Positions 1 to 7,755 of a stretch of 14,953 bases of DNA are shown one piece after another (the stretch's first letter is position 1; every line of letters starts with the position of its first letter). The translations under genes were made by a program, and so were the position numbers. The notes beneath the pieces are model-generated. The model searched no databases. It worked only from the letters and a program-made list of their open reading frames with translations, and was not told where the DNA came from. The stretch comes from an uncultured Oscillospiraceae bacterium (GTDB lineage: Bacteria > Bacillota > Clostridia > Oscillospirales > Acutalibacteraceae). Location of the stretch: the NCBI GenBank assembly GCA_902462665.1, contig CABQCM010000004.1:1-14953 (forward strand). The letters are read 5' to 3'.

Positions 1-3000
1 AGAAAGAGTAGTGGAAGCTGACGGTGCCTTCCTGAGATTTCTGGTGATTGGTCCACCATTTGTTGTTGAACGCCCAGTTGTAGATCGTGGGATCTTCAAT
101 CTTGAGCGTCTTGTTGTGCTCGTAAGCGGTTCTGCGGCCATACTGTACCAGAGAGGTATCGCTCATGGTCATCACCACGCCAAAATTCGCTCCGTTACCG
201 ATATCAATCCAACGGTTAACGGTAAAATGGTCGAGGCTGGAGCCGTAGAGCAAATCGTTGTCTGCGTTAATATTGCTGCTGACATTCTGGGGATTGATGA
301 CCCCCGAGGTTGTTTCGTGCTCGATGACAAAGTCCTCCATCTCAAATGGGAAGGTGAAATATCCTTCTTCATCGATGGTTTCATAGTTGGTCACCGGTTT
401 TTTGACGATGGTGTTGCCGATATCAATACGGGGCAGGTCGGAATAGAGCGTTACTCCGCGGCTGAGACTATGAATACCGGTGGCAGCGCCTTCGCACCCG
501 TCGGCAGTCACAGTACCGTATACCGGGCCTACCTGAGCGGAAAGGGCAGCCTTGCTGACCGATTCGCTGCTAATTAGGTCGGTGGCATCGTGCTCCGAGG
601 TCATGTAAACATATTGGTTAAAGCCGTATTGAGCATTGGAATCCACCAGTTCTTTACCGGTTTCTTTGTCGATGATGCTGCGAATCGTACCGTCAGCGGC
701 AAAGGTGATTTTAAAATAATTGTTTTCCAGAGTGTCTGCGGTCGATGTGACGGAGGAGGTAAAGGTAGGCGCATTTTCGCGTTCCACAATCTTAAAAACC
801 TTGTAGCCATTGCCGGGCACCGTGGGTGCGACAAAAGAAATGGTGCCGTCGCCGTTATCCTGATAAGCCAGAGTCTTTTTGGTGACCGAGTCGACAATGT
901 CGAAATAGCTAGGCAGCTCTGCCTTAGAAAGGGTAACAAGGTCGGTGCGCTCATAGGTCAGTGTGTTGTGAATCACGATGGAAGGGCATTCGGTAGCGAT
1001 TTGGCCGTTAATGGTACTCAGCGAAGAGTCCATCACCTGGCCGGCCTTTTCGCCGGCAGAATAGAGCTGCGCACGAGTCCAGGGCCAGATATCATTGGAA
1101 TAATCATCGCCCTTTTGATGCGAATAGGTATGCTCGTACCATACCGCCATGTGGTCGTAGTATTCGGTGATGGTATCCTTGGGATAAGTCTTGCCAAAGA
1201 GGGAGGAACTCAGGGTAGCCATCGCTTCGGCGTTGGTCAGCGTAGAGTTGAGGGTTTTGGCATAGCCGCTTTCCAGAGCGAAAGCACCGATCCCCAGAGT
1301 CCAGTATTCTTCCCAGCCTGCATAGAAATGGGGGATGGTATCCTCATACTTTTCTTCGATATACTCAAAGAAATCGGTCTGATTGGAATTGATGATTTTG
1401 GGATAAACATAGTTGACGTTGTTTTGAGCGCCGCGGCTGTTAAGAGCTTTGACGTTGTAGTACACTTCTTCCACAAAATCACTGTTATCCGAGCCGAAAT
1501 CCACGAGAAGCGCGTCGTAAGGATACGATTCTCCACCATAATTACTGATGATTTTTTGCGAAAGGGAAGTGACGAATTCGTTTTCGATCACGTTTCCCTG
1601 ATAATGCTGCTTTTTCAGATCAAGCTCATCAATCTCGTAGTGATAAGACGAGCGGGTGAGCAGGCGATTGTCCGGATTGTTGCCGTGGAGATAGAAGATT
1701 TGGGGATAATAAGTATGCGACCAGTTGGTCACGCAGTTATTGGGGCGGAACAGGAAATACTCGGCGCCGCTCTCGGCCAGAGTGTCAACCGCGCCCTGCG
1801 TAATGCCCTGCACGTCGGTGAGTACGGCGACGCGGTTGGCGCCTACACCGGTCATATCGTGCAGATAACGGTTGCCGCTGTAGGACCAGCGAGCGAGAAG
1901 CGCTGGAGTCATGGCACCCAGATAAGCGCCCGAATGGGTTACAGGATAGAACATCTTTCCATTTTTCAGGTTTTCCACAATTTGGTCATAACGATCCACC
2001 TTATTGTGTTTGAGTACCGAGCCATATAGCAGGAAGTTTTGCTCCGCACCATATTTAAAAGCGGTGTTTGCATCGTCCGAAGCGGTTTCCGACTGCTGAA
2101 TCATGTTTAAGGCATGATTAAAGAAAGCGGGATACTGGCTCTTAAGTAAATAATCGGGATTGGCGGTGTAGCCAATGTCCATATGGGTGTTTTGATTGAC
2201 ATAAATGCTGTATTTTTTCACCGGCTTGACGGCAATAACCGCAGTGTTAATGGGCTTGCCGGTGCAGCTTTGGTTATCATAGATACTGAAAGTGACCTCG
2301 CCCTCAGTCTGAGGATCGGGGATAAACAGGGAAATCGGGGAACGGCCGGAATTCAGATTTAACTGCTGTACCGATATATTGTCCCCATTGCGAATTTGCA
2401 CCCATACGTCTAGGGGGTTTTTTTCAAAATTGCGGGCATAGCCGGCAATTTCATTGAGATACTTGCCGTTTTCTTGCGCAATCCAAATGGTTTGGGAAAG
2501 ATTTTGAAGAATCACTTTTCCAGAATCGCCGATCACCGTGAAATTAGCGGTGTGGCCGCCGTCCGCCGCCGTAGCAGTGACATAAGCCGTGCCGCGGTCA
2601 TTGATAACCGCCGTGCCAGTTTCGTTGTCGATGGTCAGCAAATCATTCTGTTCGGTACAGAATGTGACGTTGTGTTCCTCTCTGTCCATACTAGTCTGAA
2701 TGCACTCCCAAAGATCAATCTTCTGATTGACGTCAAACGTAAAGCTCTCTTGCTTGGCCTGCAGGGTGTTCATCGGGCCGGAATAAGAATCCACCCATCC
2801 GCTTTGACAGCGATAGTTGCCGTCGTAAAGCTCAAAACCATAAATTCTGGCGACATGGTCAAACATGGAGGGCTCGGGCAGGTAAACCCGGACATACTGC
2901 GTGCTGATCGGCTGTGCCAAATGGCGCTCCGTGATATCCCCCGTTGTACCGATAACACAATCCGCGTTTGTCCAGGTCAAGCCGTCGTCACTGATTTGCA

Positions 3001-4075
3001 GGTAGACGCTTTTGGGATTATACGCCCCCGGCTCTCCGCCATAACCGGCGTTTTTCAGAACCCAGGTATCAAAGGTCATGACGTCGCCCAAATCAACGGT
3101 CAGCCATTTGACGGTGTGTTCCGTGTTGTCGCACCATTTGGTGGTATCGTCGCCATCCACAGCAAATTCGGCGGATTCATTCTCGTTGGTCATACCGCTG
3201 GCATAAGCGGGCTTTTCCAGCGCAATATTTTCCGCGTCGTCGTCAATAAGAACATCCTTGACCTCCACCATAAAGTTGACAGTCGAGCCGCCTTCGGTAG
3301 CGGTGGCGGTCACATAGGCCTTACCGGCTTCCATTCCGGTCGCATTACCGGTCAAGGGATTAATTTTTAAGACTTCGGTATCCATGGTGCTCCAGGTGAC
3401 CTCGCCCTCGGTCGTGGCGCTAATATAGTTGGCAAGTGCCACCGATGAATTCAGCTCTACCTGAGCGGAGCTTTGATTTAAAGATAGGATGTTTTTCACG
3501 CCGTTGTACTCCTCTGTCCAGCTTGTCGTTGAATAATCGCCGTTGTACAGTTCAAAACCATAAATGCGAACCTGATCGGCAAAATATTGGCAGCCGTAAG
3601 GAATATACAGCCGAACATACGACGCGGTAACCGGCTGGGCAAGCTTGACGCAAACCAAACCGTTGGAATCCTCCCCGACGTTGTTAAACACACAGGAAAC
3701 AGTCTCCCAGGCGCGCATATCGTCGCTGATTTGAATTAAAATGTCGCGTGTATCGTAGGGCCAGGGCTCGCCGCCAGTTACTGCGTTTTTGAGCACCCAG
3801 GTGTCGAATGTGGCTGGACCGTCCAAATCGACAACGAGCCAGTTGATCCGGCTGGAGGTGTAGCACCACTTTGTGGCGCCATTTCCATCGACAGCCATTG
3901 CGCCGCTTTCGTTTTCGTTGGTCTGACCATTGACATATACCGTTTTACGGTATGCCAGATCATTCCCAGCTGCACTGGCAAACAGATGCAGGCCAAGATT
4001 TCCAACCGGGGAAAGCAGCATCATAAAGCCAACGCATAAACAAAGCAGCCGTCTGAATAAGATGTTTCTTTTCAT
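1..4075 (-). CDS. Secreted multidomain GH38-type glycosidase (alpha-mannosidase-like), 3' end outside window
   Basis: The reading frame is open from an ATG at 4075 to the window edge, giving 1358 visible residues with no stop. AAAGGA lies about nine bases before the ATG. Order of parts: signal peptide (about 1-35, cleavage near ASA); discoidin/F5-8C domain (about 38-180); Ig-like BIG2 domain (about 190-275); second discoidin (about 278-425); second Ig-like (about 430-520); a beta-rich stretch; then a GH38-type catalytic module from about 625. GH38 signs are HMDIGYT (H631, D633, metal-ligand type), a TDVQG segment with D754 as likely nucleophile, a DFGSDN segment near 859, a PHFYAGWEEYW segment near 890, and YEHTYS with H982. 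A C-terminal beta-domain signature (FAADGTIRSIIDKETGKEL) lies near 1125-1150. GH38 enzymes release alpha-mannose from glycans; the substrate here is inferred only. It lies downstream of araC. The unseen C-terminus could hold further binding modules or a dockerin. Confidence 0.85.
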   Translation of the reverse strand, partial: MKRNILFRRLLCLCVGFMMLLSPVGNLGLHLFASAAGNDLAYRKTVYVNGQTNENESGAMAVDGNGATKWCYTSSRINWLVVDLDGPATFDTWVLKNAVTGGEPWPYDTRDILIQISDDMRAWETVSCVFNNVGEDSNGLVCVKLAQPVTASYVRLYIPYGCQYFADQVRIYGFELYNGDYSTTSWTEEYNGVKNILSLNQSSAQVELNSSVALANYISATTEGEVTWSTMDTEVLKINPLTGNATGMEAGKAYVTATATEGGSTVNFMVEVKDVLIDDDAENIALEKPAYASGMTNENESAEFAVDGDDTTKWCDNTEHTVKWLTVDLGDVMTFDTWVLKNAGYGGEPGAYNPKSVYLQISDDGLTWTNADCVIGTTGDITERHLAQPISTQYVRVYLPEPSMFDHVARIYGFELYDGNYRCQSGWVDSYSGPMNTLQAKQESFTFDVNQKIDLWECIQTSMDREEHNVTFCTEQNDLLTIDNETGTAVINDRGTAYVTATAADGGHTANFTVIGDSGKVILQNLSQTIWIAQENGKYLNEIAGYARNFEKNPLDVWVQIRNGDNISVQQLNLNSGRSPISLFIPDPQTEGEVTFSIYDNQSCTGKPINTAVIAVKPVKKYSIYVNQNTHMDIGYTANPDYLLKSQYPAFFNHALNMIQQSETASDDANTAFKYGAEQNFLLYGSVLKHNKVDRYDQIVENLKNGKMFYPVTHSGAYLGAMTPALLARWSYSGNRYLHDMTGVGANRVAVLTDVQGITQGAVDTLAESGAEYFLFRPNNCVTNWSHTYYPQIFYLHGNNPDNRLLTRSSYHYEIDELDLKKQHYQGNVIENEFVTSLSQKIISNYGGESYPYDALLVDFGSDNSDFVEEVYYNVKALNSRGAQNNVNYVYPKIINSNQTDFFEYIEEKYEDTIPHFYAGWEEYWTLGIGAFALESGYAKTLNSTLTNAEAMATLSSSLFGKTYPKDTITEYYDHMAVWYEHTYSHQKGDDYSNDIWPWTRAQLYSAGEKAGQVMDSSLSTINGQIATECPSIVIHNTLTYERTDLVTLSKAELPSYFDIVDSVTKKTLAYQDNGDGTISFVAPTVPGNGYKVFKIVERENAPTFTSSVTSTADTLENNYFKITFAADGTIRSIIDKETGKELVDSNAQYGFNQYVYMTSEHDATDLISSESVSKAALSAQVGPVYGTVTADGCEGAATGIHSLSRGVTLYSDLPRIDIGNTIVKKPVTNYETIDEEGYFTFPFEMEDFVIEHETTSGVINPQNVSSNINADNDLLYGSSLDHFTVNRWIDIGNGANFGVVMTMSDTSLVQYGRRTAYEHNKTLKIEDPTIYNWAFNNKWWTNHQKSQEGTVSFHYSF
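2536..4075 (-). repeat. Paralogous segment copy A (signal peptide, two discoidin and two Ig-like domains of the GH38 protein)
   Basis: About 510 codons match the first 510 codons of the dockerin gene (copy B) in the same order. Many stretches are nearly identical in DNA, for example around 3020-3060 against 6410-6450. Domain 1 of copy A matches domain 1 of copy B better than it matches its own domain 2, so the internal domain doubling came before the gene duplication. Confidence 0.85.
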
Positions 4076-4131
4076 GCTATGAATCCTTTCTGTTTGAGTT
4101 TGAAAGCCGGCGATAAATTCTGCAGCACTAA

Positions 4132-4173
4132 AAATGCGACAGAGACTGTACGCAAACAGCTTCCATCGCATTT
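4132..4173 (-). promoter_or_regulatory. Inverted repeat abutting the GH38 -10 box
   Basis: A perfect 8-base inverted repeat, AAATGCGA (4132-4139) and TCGCATTT (4166-4173), touches the -10 at 4174-4179 and covers the expected transcription start. An inner CTGT/ACAG pair is at 4146-4159. It is absent at the dockerin promoter. It could be a repressor site or leader structure; this is inferred from position only. Confidence 0.35.
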
Positions 4174-4218
4174 ATTGTAAGATATTTGGGCCAAGAGCGC
4201 CCACAAAGTTTTATGATT
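4174..4218 (-). promoter_or_regulatory. Promoter of the GH38 gene with candidate AraC-binding element
   Basis: A TACAAT -10 box lies at 4174-4179. No acceptable -35 sits 16-18 bases upstream (GGGCGC occupies that place). Instead a 16-base element, reading AATCATAAAACTTTGT on the minus strand, lies at 4203-4218, and it is identical at 7595-7610 before the dockerin gene. This arrangement fits an activator-dependent promoter. The element includes the araC stop codon. Confidence 0.55.
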
Positions 4219-5032
4219 GAGTAGTATTAAGTTTGGATTTTTTACGAGCTTCACTGGGGGATATCCCAAACTTTTGCCGAAAGCATCGGCCAAAATAGGA
4301 CGAGCTGCTAAAACCGGCGTCAAAACAGATGGTCGTAATAGGAACGTTCGTATACTCAATAAGCAAACGGGACCACTCCAGTCGCCGACTGATAATGTAA
4401 TCCCGAAAGGTAGCGCCAAAGCGTTCGTGAAACAAGGTGGAAAAGTAGGTGGGAGCAAAGGCGGCAATTTTGGAGACTTCCTCCAGAGTGATCGCCTCGC
4501 GGAAATGCTGTTCAATGTAGGCGAAAGCTGCCATAAGAGGATCGTTGTCTATTACTTTGAGGCGGGTATAGGCATCCTGTGAAATGGCGATATCCAACAG
4601 GAGAATCTCCAGCATAATGCGGTGGCGCAGATGTTCCATCGGTTTGGCATCGTCGGTCAGCAAAGCGTCGATTTTTTGACGCAGCGATCCTGCGTCCTGT
4701 TCGGGGATGTGATAAACATGACCGTTGATAGCGCGGAATACCTTTTTGACGTCATCAGACAGCAAATCCTCGTTGAAGCGGATGTTGGTAATCACCGGCG
4801 GATCGTCCTGCCAATCGGTATAGGAGTGAAAATCAGATGTGGACATCACCACGATGCTGTTTGTATGCACCATTTCTTGATGGCCGTTGAGGGTATGCAG
4901 CGCCTGACCGCTGTCGATAAAATCAATTTCACAATAAGAGTGCCAGTGGGGGAGCAGACCGCCGAAATTCTGTATGCGTTCGGCATAGAAATCGGTCGTA
5001 TCCTCAAATCGAAACGGATAAGTGGTTTCCAC
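4211..5032 (-). CDS. AraC/XylS-family transcriptional regulator with cupin-type sensor domain
   Basis: This is a 273-residue protein. The N-terminal half looks like an AraC-type cupin sensor, with PHWHSYCEI at 28-36 (H29, H31, E35). The C-terminal 100 residues hold the two helix-turn-helix units of the AraC DNA-binding domain: one at about 181-203 (ITLEEVSKIAAFAPTYFSTLF), the other at about 229-252, ending in the family signature YFGRCFRQKFGISPSEAR. The start is a GTG at 5032, chosen because GGAGG sits seven bases upstream. The gene lies between two secreted glycan-binding proteins that share an upstream element, so it most likely activates both in response to a sugar; that role is inferred. 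Its stop codon falls inside the conserved element upstream of the GH38 gene. A strong sigma-A-type promoter precedes it. Confidence 0.93.
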   Translation of the reverse strand: METTYPFRFEDTTDFYAERIQNFGGLLPHWHSYCEIDFIDSGQALHTLNGHQEMVHTNSIVVMSTSDFHSYTDWQDDPPVITNIRFNEDLLSDDVKKVFRAINGHVYHIPEQDAGSLRQKIDALLTDDAKPMEHLRHRIMLEILLLDIAISQDAYTRLKVIDNDPLMAAFAYIEQHFREAITLEEVSKIAAFAPTYFSTLFHERFGATFRDYIISRRLEWSRLLIEYTNVPITTICFDAGFSSSSYFGRCFRQKFGISPSEARKKSKLNTTQS

Positions 5033-5075
5033 CGCCTCACCTCCAAAATCGTTCTTGTCTCTTCAAAGCAATCAT

Positions 5076-5104
5076 ATCATAGCAGATAAAATTACCTTTT
5101 TCAA
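5076..5104 (-). promoter_or_regulatory. Sigma-A-type promoter of araC
   Basis: TTGAAA (5099-5104), a 17-base spacer and TATGAT (5076-5081), with TGC just before the -10 giving an extended -10. The GTG start is at 5032. Confidence 0.75.
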
Positions 5105-5200
5105 TTCTTTTTGTATGTTTCCTTTATTTTTCATCCCAATTTTAGTTTTCGCTTCTATGACAAAAACAACGAGCGAGAACGATAATCTTTGTCAAGCGAC

Positions 5201-5238
5201 AAGACAAAAACCCGGGTGATACTTTTGTATCACCCGGG
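5201..5238 (-). terminator. Rho-independent terminator of the dockerin gene
   Basis: A 12-base-pair perfect stem (CCCGGGTGATAC, 5211-5222, with its complement 5227-5238) and a four-base loop. On the minus strand it is followed by TTTTTGTCTTG, 50 bases after the stop codon. Confidence 0.9.
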
Positions 5239-5287
5239 GGAGAGGGGGGACTTAAATCCGACGTGATAATTTTTTCGGAACGCCCCG

Positions 5288-7477
5288 TTATTGGTCTTCC
5301 GCTGGAAAGTGGTCAATCAAATGCACAGAGTACTGCAAAATCAGCAGCGCGTCGGAAGCATCCACTTTCCCATCTTGATTCACATCAGCTACTCGCAGTG
5401 CCTCGCCGTCCAGTTCCATAAGCTGGACACTGTGCTGCAAGGCCAACAGAGCATCGGATGCATTGATATCTTTATCGTTGTTAATGTCGCCCCAAACGTA
5501 GGCCGGATGCAGCAACTGGTTATAAGTGTTGCGTGCATCGGTAAGGATTTCCAGGTTGGTTACCGAGGTGAGAATCTCATTGTCGTATTCCGCCACAAGC
5601 GCGTCGCGCAGCCGTTCAGCAGTTTCAATCGGTTCTTTTTTCGTCTGATAATTCTCCTTTGTGACGTTGCCAATGGCGTTAATTGCGGCGATAACCTCGT
5701 CAATCTTCGCCTGTTTATAAGCCTGAACCGCTCGTTCATAAGCTGTTCTGGCATCAAGTAAAGTCTGACGGTTGGTTACCTGATCTTTCTGATCGGGATA
5801 GTTTTGATCGAATACAGCCAGCTTCTGTTCTGCGGCAACGATATCGGATAGCTTTTGCAGATAGTTGGTGCTGTCGATCGAACCAATAGCGTTGATGGAC
5901 TGAATGAGTTCATTTAATTCCGTTTGGAAGGTATCCCCTGTGATAATGAAATTGACGGTGTGACCGCCGTCCGCCGCCGTGGCGGTGACATGAGCAACGC
6001 CACGACCGACAATAGTAGCTGTATTGTTGGCCTTATCAATGCTTAGAACATCGGTCTGCTCGGTGCAGAAAGTGATCGTGCCTTCCATACTGGCCTCAAT
6101 ACAATCCAAAAGATTGATGTCCTCGTTCGGAGCCAGGATAAAGTTATCCTGTTTGGTCTGGAGCGTATTCACGGGGCCGGAATAGTTGTCGATCCAGCCG
6201 TTTTCACAGCGATAATTGCCATTGTACAGCTCGAAGCCATAAACTCTTGCGACATGGTCGAATTGAGAGGGTTCCGGCAGGTACAGCCGGACATACTGTG
6301 CATGGACCGGTTCATTCATACGGCGCTCGATAATATCGCTTGACACGCCCGTAACGCAGTCTACATTTTCCCATACAATACCGTCCTCGCTGGTTTGAAT
6401 ATAGACGCTTTTGGGATTGTACGCGCCGGGTTCTCCGCCATAACCGGAGTTCTTCAGCACCCAAGTGTCAAATTCCAGGCTGTCGCCTAGATCCACTACC
6501 ATCCATTTGACTGTGTTTTCGGTGTTATCGCACCATTTGGTAGCATCGTCGCCATCCACTGCAAACTCAGCTGTTTCGTTTTCATTGGTGGAACCGCTTG
6601 CATAAGCCGTCTTTCCCAATGCGATATCTTCTGCATCGTCGCCGATTTCGGCTTCCTTGACAGTAACCTCAAAGTTCACGGTGGAACCACCGTTGGTCGC
6701 GGTAGCGGTCACATGGGCAAGGCCCGCCTGCATTCCGGTGGCGTTGCCCGTTAAGGGATTGACTTGCAGGATTTCCGGCTCTCGAACGCTCCAGGTAATC
6801 TCGCTGGAATCCGAGGCGGTGATTTGTTCTGCCAAGGAAACGGAGCTGTTTTGTTCGACCGTGATCTTCTCTCCGTTATAGGAGAGGCGGTTCTCTTCCC
6901 CGTTAAACTCGTTCACCCAGGTATTCGAAAAATAGTCTCCATTATACAGCTCAAACCCATAAACGCGCACCTGGGTATCAAAGAAGAAGGAACCGTAGGA
7001 GATATACAGCCGTACATAACGTGCTGAAACCGGCTCGGCCAGCTTGCCGCAAAGAATTCCGTCGGCTCCCTCGTAACCGCCCTGGCTAAGTACGCTGGAA
7101 ACTGTCTGCCAGCCGTTTCCGTCGCTGCTTATTTGGATATGGAAGTCACGGGTGTTGTATGCCCAGGACTCGCCGCCAGCCGAAGCGCTTTTGAGCACCC
7201 AGGTGTCAAAAGCGGTTTCTTCGCCGAGGTCAACTATTAGCCAGTTCACTCGGCTGGCAGTATAACACCATTTGGTAGAATCGTCGCCATCCACCGCCTT
7301 GTCGCCGCTTTCTCCATCGTTAGCTTGCCCATTGACATAAACCGTTTTTCCCCTTGCCAAATCGGTGCTTTCAGCTCGTGCCAAAAGGCTCGTTCCAAAA
7401 TTCACTACAGGAGACAGTACCATCAGTAAGCTAACGCACAAACTAAGTAGCCGCTTGGATAAAATGTTCTTTTTCAT
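5288..7477 (-). CDS. Secreted double-discoidin, Ig-like, dockerin type I protein without catalytic domain
   Basis: The protein has 729 residues from the ATG at 7477. AAAGGA lies about nine bases before it, and the paralogue start matches (MKKNIL versus MKRNIL), so an in-frame upstream codon at 7510 is rejected. Order of parts: signal peptide (ARA|E near 35); discoidin/F5-8C (about 38-185); Ig-like BIG2 (about 195-275); discoidin (about 283-425); Ig-like (about 435-513); two helical repeats each starting NAIG (about 520-590 and 592-657); and a C-terminal type I dockerin (about 662-722). The dockerin has two calcium loops: D664, N666, D668, D675 and D698, N700, D702, D709. Dockerins bind cohesins on scaffoldins or cell-surface proteins. 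With no enzyme domain seen, it probably works as a carbohydrate-binding adaptor. The N-terminal 510 residues closely match the GH38 protein downstream. Confidence 0.92.
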   Translation of the reverse strand: MKKNILSKRLLSLCVSLLMVLSPVVNFGTSLLARAESTDLARGKTVYVNGQANDGESGDKAVDGDDSTKWCYTASRVNWLIVDLGEETAFDTWVLKSASAGGESWAYNTRDFHIQISSDGNGWQTVSSVLSQGGYEGADGILCGKLAEPVSARYVRLYISYGSFFFDTQVRVYGFELYNGDYFSNTWVNEFNGEENRLSYNGEKITVEQNSSVSLAEQITASDSSEITWSVREPEILQVNPLTGNATGMQAGLAHVTATATNGGSTVNFEVTVKEAEIGDDAEDIALGKTAYASGSTNENETAEFAVDGDDATKWCDNTENTVKWMVVDLGDSLEFDTWVLKNSGYGGEPGAYNPKSVYIQTSEDGIVWENVDCVTGVSSDIIERRMNEPVHAQYVRLYLPEPSQFDHVARVYGFELYNGNYRCENGWIDNYSGPVNTLQTKQDNFILAPNEDINLLDCIEASMEGTITFCTEQTDVLSIDKANNTATIVGRGVAHVTATAADGGHTVNFIITGDTFQTELNELIQSINAIGSIDSTNYLQKLSDIVAAEQKLAVFDQNYPDQKDQVTNRQTLLDARTAYERAVQAYKQAKIDEVIAAINAIGNVTKENYQTKKEPIETAERLRDALVAEYDNEILTSVTNLEILTDARNTYNQLLHPAYVWGDINNDKDINASDALLALQHSVQLMELDGEALRVADVNQDGKVDASDALLILQYSVHLIDHFPAEDQ
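5938..7477 (-). repeat. Paralogous segment copy B (N-terminal half of the dockerin protein)
   Basis: Direct repeat of copy A at 2536-4075. Similarity ends after the second Ig-like domain (TVNFIITGD here, TANFTVIGD in copy A). Beyond that point one protein continues into a GH38 module and the other into helical repeats and a dockerin. Confidence 0.85.
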
Positions 7478-7564
7478 AGTTGCATATCCTTTCTTGTTTT
7501 TTAGAACCAATTTGCCAAGAGAGATGCCGTATATGGAAAGAACCGAAGGATGTTGGATGCTTTC

Positions 7565-7610
7565 ATTGTAAAAGATTTGCTTTCTTTACGCTGTACAAAG
7601 TTTTATGATT
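7565..7610 (-). promoter_or_regulatory. Promoter of the dockerin gene with the same 16-base element
   Basis: TACAAT lies at 7565-7570, and the identical element AATCATAAAACTTTGT at 7595-7610. The gap between them is 24 bases, against 23 at the GH38 gene. No good -35 is seen here either. Confidence 0.55.
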
Positions 7611-7700
7611 TGATGATATTTCGTTTGGAAGTTTACGACAGACAATATCCCCCAACCGTTTGGGGTGAGGCATGGTTGGGTAGAATAATTGCCGATCATA
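7595..7700 (-). pseudogene. Decayed remnant of a second araC 3' end
   Basis: Starting with the 16 bases shared with 4203-4218, similarity to the intact araC 3' end continues: the TCATAA stop context, GTTTGGA, TTTACGA, ATATCCC, GCAT and AATA blocks appear in the same order and similar spacing as in 4219-4310. The frame is broken by small gaps, and the copy stops near the hydrolase terminator. Confidence is high for the first 65 bases and low beyond about 7665. Confidence 0.45.
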
Positions 7701-7740
7701 ACAAAAAGCAGAGGAAGCCGTTTGAATACAGCTTCCTCTG
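7701..7740 (-). terminator. Rho-independent terminator of the choloylglycine hydrolase gene
   Basis: A 10-base-pair perfect stem (CAGAGGAAGC, 7709-7718, pairing with 7731-7740), a 12-base loop, then CTTTTTGTT on the minus strand. It sits 15 bases after the stop at 7756. Confidence 0.85.
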
Positions 7741-7755
7741 AATCAGGTGGAATCT

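Noticed and set aside
590..2029. A 479-codon open frame on the plus strand, with others at 11-577 and 2474-3370
   Set aside because: They lie exactly antisense and in codon register to the GH38 gene, which rarely uses TTA, CTA and TCA codons. They show no ribosome site or recognisable domains.
4217..5089. Plus-strand frames opposite araC
   Set aside because: Antisense shadows in register with a clear AraC-family gene.
5190..5195. TTGACA upstream of araC as a -35 box
   Set aside because: No -10-like sequence at the right distance; the TTGAAA-N17-TATGAT promoter downstream is much better.
7478..7510. Upstream in-frame start for the dockerin gene
   Set aside because: The ATG at 7477 has the ribosome site and matches the start and signal peptide of the paralogue.
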